A DNA stretch of 64,000 bases from Brachybacterium squillarum M-6-3 (GCF_000225825.1 NZ_AGBX01000005.1:62001-126000); one strand, 5' to 3'; shown: positions 9,183 to 19,418, counted from the first letter of the stretch. Translations and numbers: made by a program. Notes: a model not told the origin generated them from the letters alone.

Positions 9183-10715
9183 GTGGATCCGAACGACATC
9201 CTTGCGCTCGTCGCGGGCGGCGGCGGCGCCCTGCTGGTGATGGGCGCCGGCGCCTGGTACGGCTTCCGCGGTCGCCACCGCCGCTCCTCCGACGACACCG
9301 AGCAGCAGCAGACCGGACCGTCCGGTGAGCAGGAGTCCGGCGGCACCGCGACCGCCGTCAAGGAGCGCCCCGCGGCTCCCACCTGGGCCGACACCCTCTC
9401 TGCCCCCGCCCCGAGTCGGGAGCCCGATGCGGCTTCCGCGGACGGCACGGCGACCGTCGAGGAGCAGGCGCCCGCCTCAGCCCCCGAGGCACAGCCCGTC
9501 ACCCCCGCCGCGCCCGAGGACGCCCCGGCGGCCGCGGAGCGCCCCGTCGTGCGCGGCCCCGAGGATCAGGCCGAGACCGCCGCCGGGACCGCCGCTCCCG
9601 AGGCCGCGGCCGCTCCGCCCGTCGAGGAGACCTCCCCCGCCGCGGTCCCTGCGGACACCATCCCCGCGGACACCGCCCCCGCGGACACGGCCCCGCCGGC
9701 CGAGGCCGCCCCGGCGGACGCCACCACCACCGAGCAGGCCCCCGCCGCCCCGGCGCTGGACACCCCCGAAGCCCCCGCCGACCGCATGGTGCGCCTGCGC
9801 GAGCGCCTGGCGCGCTCCGGCTCCCTCGGCCGCGGCATCCTCGGCCTGCTCACCCGCTCCACCGTGGACGAGGACACCTGGGACGAGATCGAAGAGACCC
9901 TGCTGCTCGCGGACCTCGGCCCCGACGCCACCGACGAGCTGCTGGGGAACCTCCGTCGCCGCATCCAGGTGCTCGGCACCGACGACCCCGCCGCCGTGCG
10001 CGAGGTGCTGCGCGAGGAGCTCGTCTCCCTCGTCGACCCCTCCCTGGACCGCCGCCTCGCCGCCACCTCCCGCACCGCCCCCGACGGCACCACCGTCCCC
10101 TCGGTCGCGCTCATGGTCGGCGTCAACGGCACCGGCAAGACCACCACCGTCGGCAAGCTCGCCCGGGTGCTGGTCGCCGCCGAGCGCACCGTCGTGCTCG
10201 GCGCCGCCGACACCTTCCGCGCTGCCGCCGCCGACCAGCTCGCCACCTGGGGCGCCCGCGTCGGCGTGGACACCGTGCGCGCCGACCGCGACGGCGCCGA
10301 CCCCGCCGCCGTCGCCTTCGACGCCGTCAAGCAGGGCATCGAGCAGCAGGTCGACGTCGTCATCATCGACACCGCCGGCCGCCTGCAGAACAAGAAGGGC
10401 CTGATGGACGAGCTCGGCAAGGTGCGCCGCGTCGCCGAGAAGGGCCTGCACGGCGACCACGTCGCCGAGGTGCTGCTGGTGCTGGACGCTACCACCGGCC
10501 AGAACGGCATGCAGCAGGCCCGCGTCTTCCGCGAGGCCGTCGACGTCACCGGCATCGTGCTCACCAAGCTCGACGGCACCGCCAAGGGCGGCATCGTCGT
10601 CAACGTGCAGCGGGAGCTCGGGGTGCCGGTGAAGATGGTCGGACTCGGCGAGGGCATGGACGACCTCACGCCCTTCGACCCCCACGGTTTCGTGGACGCC
10701 CTGCTGGACGCCTGA
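9183..10715 (+). CDS. ftsY: signal recognition particle receptor FtsY
   Basis: A 510-residue SRP receptor GTPase. It docks Ffh-ribosome complexes at the membrane for co-translational insertion. The N-terminus has a hydrophobic segment (ILALVAGGGGALLVMGAGAWYG) able to anchor it directly, as in other actinobacterial FtsY. An acidic, Ala/Pro-rich spacer with short repeats (ADTIPADTAPADTAP) follows to about residue 195. The NG domain has G1 GVNGTGKTTTVGKLA (from residue 313), DTFRAAAADQLATWG, G3 DTAGRLQNKKGLMDEL, and LTKLDGTAKGG with the TKLD guanine-specificity motif. The start is GTG with a good ribosome binding site. Its partner Ffh is encoded about 4.4 kb downstream. Confidence 0.97.
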   Translation: MDPNDILALVAGGGGALLVMGAGAWYGFRGRHRRSSDDTEQQQTGPSGEQESGGTATAVKERPAAPTWADTLSAPAPSREPDAASADGTATVEEQAPASAPEAQPVTPAAPEDAPAAAERPVVRGPEDQAETAAGTAAPEAAAAPPVEETSPAAVPADTIPADTAPADTAPPAEAAPADATTTEQAPAAPALDTPEAPADRMVRLRERLARSGSLGRGILGLLTRSTVDEDTWDEIEETLLLADLGPDATDELLGNLRRRIQVLGTDDPAAVREVLREELVSLVDPSLDRRLAATSRTAPDGTTVPSVALMVGVNGTGKTTTVGKLARVLVAAERTVVLGAADTFRAAAADQLATWGARVGVDTVRADRDGADPAAVAFDAVKQGIEQQVDVVIIDTAGRLQNKKGLMDELGKVRRVAEKGLHGDHVAEVLLVLDATTGQNGMQQARVFREAVDVTGIVLTKLDGTAKGGIVVNVQRELGVPVKMVGLGEGMDDLTPFDPHGFVDALLDA

Positions 10716-10838
10716 GACCGCCGGCGTCGAGGCGAACCCGGAGGAACCGGACTCTCCTCCCCGGATCGCCACCGGGATCGTGTCCACCGCCACCCCGGAA
10801 CGTCCACCCTGCGACCTGCCCCATCACGGAATGGTCAC

Positions 10839-10867
10839 GGCCCCCTCCCGGCATGCGGGAGGGGGCC
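10839..10867 (+). terminator. ftsY terminator
   Basis: GGCCCCCTCCCG (10839-10850) pairs perfectly with CGGGAGGGGGCC (10856-10867) around a 5-base loop and is followed by TTCT. It is the most classical Rho-independent terminator in the window. Confidence 0.85.
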
Positions 10868-10957
10868 TTCTGCTCGGACGATGAGCGCACGACCACCCCG
10901 GTCGGACGGCCGCGCACGGCCCGCCGTGCCCGCCGCCCCTCCCACCCAGGAGCCGAC

Positions 10958-12295
10958 ATGGAGCCCTTCACCCTCGACACGGGGGCGACCGCCTGGATCC
11001 TCATGAGCGCGTCCCTCGTGCTGCTGATGACCCCCGGCCTGTCCCTGTTCTACGGAGGCATGGTGCGCGCCCGCACCGTCCTCAACATGATGCTGATGTC
11101 GTTCACCTCGATGGGCGTCGTCGCCATCGCCTGGGTGCTCGGCGGCTACTCGATCGCCTTCGGCAGCGACATCGGCATGCTGTTCGGCAACCCGCTGGAG
11201 TTCTTCGGCCTCAACGGCACCGACGAGCAGTCCATCCTCGCCGGCAGCGGCGTGCCCTTCCTGGTGGCCGCCGGCTTCCAGATGACGTTCGCGATCATCT
11301 CCACCGCCATCATCTCCGGCGCCGTGGCCGACCGCATCAAGCTCGGCACCTGGATGGTCTTCGCCGCGGTGTGGGTGCTGCTGGTCTACGCACCCCTGTG
11401 CCACATGGTCTGGGGCGGCGGCCTGCTGGGCGGCGACGGAGTCTTCGCCTCGATCGCCGAGCCCGTCGACTTCGCCGGCGGCACCGTGGTCCACATCAAC
11501 GCCGGCATCGCCGGCCTCGTGCTCGCCGTCATCGTCGGCGCCCGCCGCGGCTTCGGCAAGGAGCCGATGAAGCCCCACAACCTGCCGCTGGTCATGCTCG
11601 GCGCAGCCCTGCTGTGGTTCGGCTGGTTCGGCTTCAACGCCGGCTCCGCCGGCACCGCCGACGCCACCGCGGGTCTGGCCTGGGTGAACACCACCGTCGC
11701 CACCGCCGGCGCGATGCTCGGCTGGGCCCTGGTGGAGAAGATCCGCGACAAGCACGTCACCAGCCTCGGCGCCGCCTCCGGCGTGGTCGCGGGCCTGGTC
11801 GCCATCACCCCGGCGGCCGCCGCCCTGAACCCGGTCACCTCCATCGTGATCGGCCTGATCGCCGGCATCTGCTGCGCCCTCGCCGTGGGGCTCAAGTACC
11901 GCTTCGGGATCGACGACTCGCTCGACGTGGTCGGCGTGCACCTGGTCGGGGGCCTCGTCGGCACCATCCTCATCGGCGTCCTCGCCACCGACGGCGGCCT
12001 GACCTTCGGCGGCGGCGTCAGCCTGCTGATCGTGCAGATCCTGGTCGCGCTCTCCGCGATGATCTACTCCGGCGTGCTCACCACGATCCTCGCCCTGGTC
12101 CTCAAGGCCGTCATGGGCTGGAGGATCCCCGAGAACGACGAGGTGGCGGGCATCGACATCACCCACCACGCCGAGTCCGGCTACGATCTGGCCGGGGGAT
12201 CCCTCACCCGACGCGACCGCGGCGCCGCCCGTCCCGCGCCCGCCACCCCCACCCGCGCCGAGACCCCGGCCGCGACCGCAGGAGACGCCCGATGA
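10958..12295 (+). CDS. amt: ammonium transporter
   Basis: A 445-residue Amt/Mep/Rh channel protein of the plasma membrane. The N-terminus begins an early membrane helix (TAWILMSASLVLLMTPGLSLFYGGMV, residues 11-36), with about ten more helices after it. Family motifs include DFAGGTVVHINAGIAGLVLA (signature with the pore His), GAALLWFGWFGFNAGSAG and DDSLDVVGVHLVGGLVG. The C-terminal tail after about residue 405 is polar and extended. The ATG at 10958 follows AGGAG at 7 bases. Its stop overlaps the glnK start (ATGA). The amt-glnK-glnD order marks a nitrogen-sensing operon in which PII binds and blocks the channel. I could not find a convincing GlnR box upstream. Confidence 0.95.
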   Translation: MEPFTLDTGATAWILMSASLVLLMTPGLSLFYGGMVRARTVLNMMLMSFTSMGVVAIAWVLGGYSIAFGSDIGMLFGNPLEFFGLNGTDEQSILAGSGVPFLVAAGFQMTFAIISTAIISGAVADRIKLGTWMVFAAVWVLLVYAPLCHMVWGGGLLGGDGVFASIAEPVDFAGGTVVHINAGIAGLVLAVIVGARRGFGKEPMKPHNLPLVMLGAALLWFGWFGFNAGSAGTADATAGLAWVNTTVATAGAMLGWALVEKIRDKHVTSLGAASGVVAGLVAITPAAAALNPVTSIVIGLIAGICCALAVGLKYRFGIDDSLDVVGVHLVGGLVGTILIGVLATDGGLTFGGGVSLLIVQILVALSAMIYSGVLTTILALVLKAVMGWRIPENDEVAGIDITHHAESGYDLAGGSLTRRDRGAARPAPATPTRAETPAATAGDAR

Positions 12296-12630
12296 AGCTC
12301 ATCACCGCCATCATCCAGCCGCACGCCCTGCAGGGCGTCACCGACTCCCTGCGCGAGTACGGGGTCAGCGGCATCACCATCACCGAGGTCGCCGGCTACG
12401 GCCGCCAGGGCGGCCACACCGAGGTCTACCGCGGCGCCGAGTACACCATCGACACCATCCCCAAGGTGAAGGTCGAGGTGCTCGCCGACGACGCCGACGA
12501 GAAGGACATCATCGACCTCGTGGTCGCCGCGTCCCGCACCGGACGCATCGGCGACGGCAAGGTCTGGAGCACCGAGGTCGGCACCGTGGTCCGGGTCCGC
12601 ACCGGTGAACGGGACACGGATGCCCTCTGA
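12292..12630 (+). CDS. glnK: PII nitrogen regulatory protein
   Basis: A 112-residue PII signal protein. It binds ATP/ADP and 2-oxoglutarate and reports nitrogen status to the ammonium channel and other targets. The T-loop is present (TEVYRGAEYTIDTIPKVKVE) with Tyr51, the residue uridylylated in enterobacteria and adenylylated in Corynebacterium and Streptomyces. The C-terminal signature is TGRIGDGKVWSTEV. It overlaps the amt stop by ATGA and overlaps the next gene by 11 bases. Linkage to amt is why glnK is preferred to glnB. Confidence 0.95.
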   Translation: MKLITAIIQPHALQGVTDSLREYGVSGITITEVAGYGRQGGHTEVYRGAEYTIDTIPKVKVEVLADDADEKDIIDLVVAASRTGRIGDGKVWSTEVGTVVRVRTGERDTDAL

Positions 12631-14965
12631 GGAGCTTCCCGGCCGCCGGCTGACCCAGGTCCTCCACGCCGGCTTCGCGGACGCCCACGCCGGCCCCCAG
12701 CGCAGGCTCGATCAGGCATCGCTCGTCGATGACTGGCTGATCGGGCTCTGGCAGGGGGCCGGCGCCCCGGCGTCCGGGGCCGCCCTGGCCGCGATCGGCT
12801 CCCTGGGGCGGCGCGACCTCGGCCCCGGCAGCGACCTGGACCTGGTGCTGCTGGTGGACCCCGACCAGCTCGGTCGCGAGGAGACCTCCCGCCTCGCCAG
12901 CGCCCTCTGGTACCCGATCTGGGACTCCGGCACCTCCCTGGACCACGCCCTGCGCAGCCCCCTCGAGTGCGAGCAGGTGGCCCGCGACGACCTCCGCGCC
13001 GCCGTGTCCCTGCTGGACCTTCGGCTGGTCGTGGGCGACGCCGAGCTGGTCAGCGACGCCGCCCGGCGGGTGCGCGACCAGTGGCGCCGCGGCGCCCGTC
13101 GCCGCATCGGCGAGCTGGTGGAGCTCGCCGCGGACCGCTCCAACCGCTACGGGCCGCTGGCGCACTCCACCGAGCCGAACCTGAAGTCCGACCGCGGTGG
13201 CCTGCGCGACGTCACCGTGATCCGCGCGATCGCCGAGAGCTGGCTCGCCGACCACGACCACGCGGTGGTCGACGCCGCCGCCCGCACCCTGTGCGACGCC
13301 CGCGACGCGCTGCAGGCCGTCACCGGCCGCTCCGGCACCCGCCTGGGCCGCGCCGACCAGGACGCCGTCGCCGCGCTCACCGGCCACGACACCGCCGACG
13401 ACCACCTCGCCGTGCTCGCCGAGGCCTCCCGCTCCGTGAGCTGGGAGCTGCACCGCACCATCCGCGCCGCCGAGGCGGCCGCGGCCCGCGGCGGCTCCGG
13501 CACCCGCGGCCAGGGCACCGACCGTCGCCCCGCCATCACCCGCCACGGACACGGCGTGCTCGTGCAAAGCGGGGAGGTCTCCGTCGACCCCCGCGAGGAC
13601 GACCCGCTGCGGGACCTCGCCGCGGTCCGCCACGCCGCCACCCGCGGGCTGCCCCTCGCCGACGCGACCCTGGCCCGCATGGCCGAGGCGCCCATCGTCC
13701 CCTTCACCCCCGCCCAGCGCGACACCCTGGTCGACGCCCTCGCCGGGGAGCACATCGCCGAGGTGTACGAGGCGCTGGACATCAAGGGCATCTTCGCCCG
13801 CTGGGTGCCGGGCTGGGACGCGGTGCGCAACCGCCCGCAGCGCTCCGCCGTCCACCGCTTCACCGTGGACCGCCACCAGCTGGAGACCGTCAAGGAGGTC
13901 CAGCGCTTCCTGCCTCGGGTGCAGCGCCCCGACCTGCTGCTGGTCACCGCCCTGCTGCACGACCTCGGCAAGCGCGCCGACGCCCGCGACCATTCCGCCG
14001 AGGGTGCCCCGCTGGCCGCGGAGGCCGCCCGCCACCTCGGCTTCGACGACACCGACGTGCGCACCATCTCCACCCTGGTCCGCGAGCACCTCACCCTGGT
14101 CTCGCTGGCCACCGGGCGGGACCTGGCCGACCCGGCCACCCTGCAGGAGCTGCTGGCCGCGGTGCGCTTCGACCCGCTGATCCTGGAGATGCTGCGCGCC
14201 CTCACCGAGGCCGACGCGATCGCCGCCGGTCCCGCCGCCTGGTCCTCCTGGCGCTCCGCCCTGGTGGACCACCTCACCGCCCTGGCCAGGGACAAGCTCA
14301 CCGGCACCGCCCCCGCGCCGCGCCTGCTGCTGGCCCCGCAGCGCTCCGCCCAGGAGGCTGTGCTCGCCGCCGTGCGGCGTTCGGACAGCGCCCAGGTGCT
14401 CTACCCGGCCCCCACCGAGGACGAGCCCATCTCCCAGATCTGCCTCGGCGCTCCCGACGGCGCCGGGGTGTTCGCGGCGATGGCCCGGGTGCTGGCCCGT
14501 CAGCGCATCGACGTCCGCTCCGCCGTGGTGGTGACCATGGAGGGCGTGGCCGTGAACACCTGGTGGGTCTCCGGCACCCAGGACGACCTGCCCCACCCCA
14601 GCGCCCTGCGCACCGCCCTGGACCGCGAACTGGCCCACCGCGACCGCGCCGACGCCCGGGTGCTGGAGCTGGAGCCCGCCGAGCCGCCCCGCACCACCGA
14701 CGACACCCCCGTGGTCACGCTGCTGCCGGGCGCCTCCTCCGAGGCGACGGTGGTGCAGGTCAACGCCCGCAACCGCCCCAGCCTGCTGGCGGACGTCGCC
14801 GAGACCATCACCCTGCACCGGCTGCAGGTGCGCAGCGCCCATGTGATGACCCTCGGCCAGCGCGCCATCGACGTGCTCTACCTGACCGATGCGCGGGGGA
14901 GGGCCCTGGACGCACCCACCGTCGGCCGCATCATCGCCGCCCTGATGGACGCCGCCGCCACCTGA
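12620..14965 (+). CDS. glnD: PII nucleotidyltransferase/deadenylylase GlnD
   Basis: A 781-residue bifunctional enzyme that modifies and demodifies PII. The nucleotidyltransferase site is GSLGRRDLGPGSDLDL (residues 60-75) with the DxD metal ligands. An HD phosphohydrolase domain follows (LLHDLGKR, His447-Asp448), then two C-terminal ACT domains (about residues 610-690 and 705-780) that sense glutamine. In Actinobacteria the modification is usually adenylylation; the sequence alone cannot show this. The ATG at 12620 lies inside the end of glnK. An in-frame GTG at 12605 is an alternative. No separate ribosome binding site is clear, so coupling to glnK is likely. Confidence 0.93.
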   Translation: MPSEELPGRRLTQVLHAGFADAHAGPQRRLDQASLVDDWLIGLWQGAGAPASGAALAAIGSLGRRDLGPGSDLDLVLLVDPDQLGREETSRLASALWYPIWDSGTSLDHALRSPLECEQVARDDLRAAVSLLDLRLVVGDAELVSDAARRVRDQWRRGARRRIGELVELAADRSNRYGPLAHSTEPNLKSDRGGLRDVTVIRAIAESWLADHDHAVVDAAARTLCDARDALQAVTGRSGTRLGRADQDAVAALTGHDTADDHLAVLAEASRSVSWELHRTIRAAEAAAARGGSGTRGQGTDRRPAITRHGHGVLVQSGEVSVDPREDDPLRDLAAVRHAATRGLPLADATLARMAEAPIVPFTPAQRDTLVDALAGEHIAEVYEALDIKGIFARWVPGWDAVRNRPQRSAVHRFTVDRHQLETVKEVQRFLPRVQRPDLLLVTALLHDLGKRADARDHSAEGAPLAAEAARHLGFDDTDVRTISTLVREHLTLVSLATGRDLADPATLQELLAAVRFDPLILEMLRALTEADAIAAGPAAWSSWRSALVDHLTALARDKLTGTAPAPRLLLAPQRSAQEAVLAAVRRSDSAQVLYPAPTEDEPISQICLGAPDGAGVFAAMARVLARQRIDVRSAVVVTMEGVAVNTWWVSGTQDDLPHPSALRTALDRELAHRDRADARVLELEPAEPPRTTDDTPVVTLLPGASSEATVVQVNARNRPSLLADVAETITLHRLQVRSAHVMTLGQRAIDVLYLTDARGRALDAPTVGRIIAALMDAAAT

Positions 14966-15090
14966 GCCGTCGGGCGGCGGAGGCCGGCGAACGCCGATGC
15001 CCGTGCCGGATCGCGTCGTCGGACCGGTGCCCGCGGACGGGCGTGGGCGTTCTCTCCCCGGGCGTCCTGGGGCGGCGCCGACCCGGCCAC

Positions 15091-15096
15091 TACACT
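15091..15096 (+). promoter_or_regulatory. -10 box of ffh
   Basis: TACACT, followed by a leader of about 27 bases with GAGGGG (15115-15120) ahead of the GTG. Confidence 0.6.
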
Positions 15097-15129
15097 GGTG
15101 CGGTCCACACCACCGAGGGGAATCGCTCC

Positions 15130-16725
<1,596 letters not shown>

Positions 16726-16783
16726 CTCCCGCCCGCCCGGCGCCGGCCCGGCCCTTCACCTGCCCCTGGCGCCGTTCCGCCTT

Positions 16784-16829
16784 CGATGCCCGGGAATCTT
16801 CCACGTGAGGGGAAGATTCCCGGGCATCG
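16784..16829. repeat. 46-bp palindromic repeat, copy 1
   Basis: CGATGCCCGGGAATCTTCC (16784-16802) is a perfect 19-base match to the complement of 16811-16829. It lies 58 bases after the ffh stop and could also terminate ffh. Copies 2 and 3 have the same total length (46 bp) and the same 3' arm core (GGAAG..TTC..GG.CATCG), so this is a repeated element, not only a terminator. Confidence 0.85.
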
Positions 16830-16887
16830 CCGTCTGCACGACCCGTGCGCCCCCTGCAGCTCATCGGCGCTGGCAGGACGGCCTCCG

Positions 16888-16933
16888 CGACGTCCGGGTT
16901 TCTTCCACCTGAGTGGAAGGTTCTCGGACATCG
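16888..16933. repeat. 46-bp palindromic repeat, copy 2
   Basis: Arms 16888-16908 and 16913-16933 enclose the loop CTGA. The outer seven to eight pairs and the inner CTTCCAC/GTGGAAG pair well, while the middle has mismatches. The 3' end ACATCGCCG resembles copy 1 (GCATCGCCG). It lies 58 bases after copy 1. Confidence 0.8.
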
Positions 16934-17020
16934 CCGTGCTGCCCTAGCGGCGCCAGTCCTCCACACGGGCTCGTCGTCCACCGACGCGTCGAGGCATCGG
17001 CCATACCGCGTCGTCGTGCC

Positions 17021-17026
17021 TACGGT
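17021..17026 (+). promoter_or_regulatory. -10 box of DUF559 gene (leaderless)
   Basis: TACGGT ends 6 bases before the ATG at 17033, so the mRNA should start at or next to the ATG. Confidence 0.6.
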
Positions 17027-17032
17027 GCGTCC

Positions 17033-18028
17033 ATGGCCGTTCGCCCAGAGGATCTCCGCCGCGGCGCGATCTACGCCAGTGCGACGCTCCTGGGCGCGGG
17101 TATGCACCCCAGGCAGATTGCCTCGGCGAAGATGACTCGGGTCCTGCCCGGGTTCTGGGCACGCAGCGATGCGCTTCCGACGCTCGGCGAGATCGCCCGG
17201 GTGCTGCAGGAGACGCTGCGTCCGGGATGCCTGATCAGCCATCAGACAGCGGCCGAGCTGCTGAGATTCCCGCTGCCGATCCCCATGACGCACGCTGGCG
17301 GCGCGGCCCTGCACTGTCGGGGCCCGGGGGGCGCTCCTCGCACCGCCGGCAATCTCGTCGTCGTCCACGCGGCCGAGGGAGACCGGGAGCCGGTGCCTCT
17401 CCGAGGGCTCTGGCTGACCGACCCGGTCTCGACCCTGCGCGACCTGGCGCCGCGGCTCACCCATCCCGACCTCGTCGCCTGCGTCGATGCCCTCGTCTCA
17501 CAGGGCAGGGGAGCCTTGTTGGACCGGCCGCTTGAGCGGGTCAGGGAGGAAGCCGAGTCGTTGCGAGGGCCCGGCAGTGCCCGGCTGCGAGCGGCGGTGG
17601 CGCAGGCTCGGGAACGGGTGTGGTCTCCCATGGAGAGTCGGTTCCGCCTGCTCCTGACCGCCGCGGGATTTCCGTGCCCCACGATGAACCTGCAGGTCAG
17701 CGATCCTGCGACCGGGCAGATGTTCGTCATCGACATGGCGTACGAGCAATGGATGGTCGCGATCGAGTACGACGGCGACGGGCACCGTACCGAGGCCCGG
17801 CAGTGGCGCCGAGACCTGCACAAGAACGAGGTGCTGCATCAGCTCGGGTGGACGGTGCTGAGGGCGAGTGTCGACGACTACCGCCACCCGGAGCGCTTCC
17901 TCCGCCGGCTGGAGCATGCGCGGTCTGCGGAGCACCCCACTCGTCAGGCGATGTCCACAGAGCTTCCGCGAGAGTGGAAGATTCCCCGACATCGGAGCGG
18001 CACGGCCGAGGTGCGGGGCCTGACGTGA
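17033..18028 (+). CDS. AbiEi-like/DUF559 nuclease-fold protein
   Basis: A 331-residue protein of a kind common in Actinobacteria, usually annotated as DUF559 or AbiEi-antitoxin-like. The N-terminal 70 residues (HPRQIASAKMTRVLPGFWAR) resemble the winged-helix part of AbiEi-type proteins. The C-terminal 110 residues match the DUF559/Vsr-like PD-(D/E)xK fold: Glu in PMESRFRLLLTAAGF, then VIDMAYEQWMVAIEYDGDGH with Asp234, Glu245 and Asp247, and GWTVLRASVDDYRHP. DNA cleavage is plausible but unproven. No AbiEii-like toxin partner is next to it. Codon choice is looser than in its neighbours, which suggests acquisition. Two 46-bp palindromes lie upstream, and a third overlaps its 3' coding end. Confidence 0.8.
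   Translation: MAVRPEDLRRGAIYASATLLGAGMHPRQIASAKMTRVLPGFWARSDALPTLGEIARVLQETLRPGCLISHQTAAELLRFPLPIPMTHAGGAALHCRGPGGAPRTAGNLVVVHAAEGDREPVPLRGLWLTDPVSTLRDLAPRLTHPDLVACVDALVSQGRGALLDRPLERVREEAESLRGPGSARLRAAVAQARERVWSPMESRFRLLLTAAGFPCPTMNLQVSDPATGQMFVIDMAYEQWMVAIEYDGDGHRTEARQWRRDLHKNEVLHQLGWTVLRASVDDYRHPERFLRRLEHARSAEHPTRQAMSTELPREWKIPRHRSGTAEVRGLT
17949..17994. repeat. 46-bp palindromic repeat, copy 3 (inside the DUF559 gene end)
   Basis: Arms 17949-17969 and 17974-17994 enclose GAGA. The 3' arm (GTGGAAGATTCCCCGACATC) is close to the arms of copies 1 and 2, while the 5' arm has diverged in its middle. The copy encodes part of the C-terminus of the DUF559 protein (about residues 306-321). Confidence 0.7.
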
Positions 18029-18042
18029 GGTGCGGGCAAGAC

Positions 18043-18072
18043 GCTGGGGCTGGGGCTGGGGCTGGGGCTGGG
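18043..18072. repeat. five tandem GCTGGG hexamers
   Basis: Five perfect copies of GCTGGG give runs of four G separated by CT on the + strand, a pattern able to form a G-quadruplex. The repeat lies between the DUF559 gene and the amidohydrolase -10 box (59 bases downstream). It is a likely slippage site. Confidence 0.9.
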
Positions 18073-18130
18073 GCCGCGGCTGGCAGTGCTGAGGCGGGGG
18101 CAGGCCCCACCCGGGGCGGAGGAGGCTCGG

Positions 18131-18136
18131 TAGGGT
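18131..18136 (+). promoter_or_regulatory. -10 box of amidohydrolase gene (leaderless)
   Basis: TAGGGT, 6 bases ahead of the ATG at 18143. Confidence 0.6.
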
Positions 18137-18142
18137 GGCGGG

Positions 18143-19339
18143 ATGAGCGATGACGCGGTGGTGAGGTGGCCGGAGGCCGGAGAGACGCCCTCGTACCGGA
18201 GGGATGCGGCAGCCGGCGCGGCAGGTGCTGCGGCCGCCGGGGTCGACGGCCCGGTGTGGCACCTGCGGGGGCCGGTCCTCACGGGTCCGGGGGAGGAGCT
18301 GGCCGAGGCGTGGGTGGTCGACGGCAGGATCCTGCACGAGCGGCCCGAGCTGCCGGCGGGCACCGAGGTCACGAGCATCGACGGTTTCGCGGTGCCCGGC
18401 CTCGCGGACCTGCACTGCCACATCGGGATCAGCGACGAGGGCACCGGCACCAGCCTCGACGTCGCCCGGGCCCAGGCACGCACCGACCGCGACACCGGGG
18501 TGCTGCTGATCCGCGACGCCGGCTCCATCACCGACACCGCGCCGCTGCAGGCCGAGGCCGACCTGCCGCGGCTGATCCGCTGCGGGCGGCACGTGGCCCG
18601 CAGCCGCCGCTACCTGATCGGCTACGCCGAGGAGGTCGAGCCGGGCGACCTCGCCGCGACCGTCACCGCCCAGGCGCGTCGGGGCGACGGCTGGGTGAAG
18701 CTCGTGGGGGACTGGATCGACCGTGACGCCGGGGACCTCACCCCCACCTGGTCCGGCGCCGACTTCGACGCCGCCGCGGAGGCCGCCCACGCCGCCGGGG
18801 CCCGCATCACCACCCACACGTTCGACGAGGAGACCCTGCCGCTGGTGCTCGCGGCCGGGTTCGACTGCCTCGAGCACGCCACCGGCCTCACCGACGAGAC
18901 CATCCGCGCCACCGCCGCGGCCGGTATCCCCGTGGTGACGACCTTGGTCAACGTCGGCGAGTTCGAGGCCTACGCCGCCCAGGGTGAGCGGAAGTTCCCC
19001 CGCTATGCCGCGCACATGCGGAGGCTGCGCGCGGATCGCTACCGCCGCACCCGTGATGCCCACGACGCCGGGGTCCCCCTGCTGGTGGGCACCGACGCCG
19101 GGGGAGTGCTCGGCCACGGCATCGTCCACCAGGAGCTCGACGAGCTCGCCGCCGCGGGCCTCAGCCCCATCGCGATCCTCGAGGCGGCCAGCTGGGGCCC
19201 CCGTCGGTTCCTCGGCGTCCCCGCCCTCGAGGACGGCGCCCCCGCCGACCTGCTGGTGCTCCCCACCGATCCGCGCGAGGACCATCGCGCCCTGCGGGAG
19301 CCGGAACTGATCCTGCTCGCCGGACGCCGCGTGGGCTGA
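18143..19339 (+). CDS. amidohydrolase family protein (imidazolonepropionase-like)
   Basis: A 398-residue metal-dependent hydrolase of the amidohydrolase superfamily. Visible parts are the strand-1 metal site in GLADLHCHIG (His91, His93), a Lys in GWVKLVGDW, His in ITTHTFDEETL and LEHATG, and the late Asp in GTDAGGVLGHG. C-terminal strands (GVPALEDGAPADLLVLP) close the small composite domain. The pattern fits the imidazolonepropionase/prolidase-like branch, but the substrate cannot be read from sequence. The ATG sits directly after a -10 box, and the mRNA is predicted to be leaderless. A hairpin separates it from the downstream transporter gene. Confidence 0.85.
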   Translation: MSDDAVVRWPEAGETPSYRRDAAAGAAGAAAAGVDGPVWHLRGPVLTGPGEELAEAWVVDGRILHERPELPAGTEVTSIDGFAVPGLADLHCHIGISDEGTGTSLDVARAQARTDRDTGVLLIRDAGSITDTAPLQAEADLPRLIRCGRHVARSRRYLIGYAEEVEPGDLAATVTAQARRGDGWVKLVGDWIDRDAGDLTPTWSGADFDAAAEAAHAAGARITTHTFDEETLPLVLAAGFDCLEHATGLTDETIRATAAAGIPVVTTLVNVGEFEAYAAQGERKFPRYAAHMRRLRADRYRRTRDAHDAGVPLLVGTDAGGVLGHGIVHQELDELAAAGLSPIAILEAASWGPRRFLGVPALEDGAPADLLVLPTDPREDHRALREPELILLAGRRVG

Positions 19340-19353
19340 GCCCGGCATCGACG

Positions 19354-19377
19354 GCCCCGCCACCACCGCGGCGGGGC
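19354..19377 (+). terminator. hairpin after amidohydrolase gene
   Basis: GCCCCGCC (19354-19361) pairs with GGCGGGGC (19370-19377) around an 8-base loop, just after the stop codon. Confidence 0.5.
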
Positions 19378-19418
19378 ATCGGGCTGTGCACGACCACGGC
19401 GCGCACCCGGCGAGGCGA

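Noticed and set aside
10868-10957. A GlnR-type operator before amt
   Set aside because: Expected from the nitrogen operon, but no convincing GTnAC-n6-GaAAC pair could be found.
16784-16829. Palindrome copy 1 as only the ffh terminator
   Set aside because: It may end transcription, but two related copies with the same length elsewhere show that it belongs to a repeat family.
17033-18028. A full AbiE toxin-antitoxin pair
   Set aside because: Only the AbiEi-like part is present; no AbiEii nucleotidyltransferase toxin lies next to it.
18043-18072. CRISPR-like array
   Set aside because: The units are 6-base tandem repeats without spacers, and no cas genes are present.
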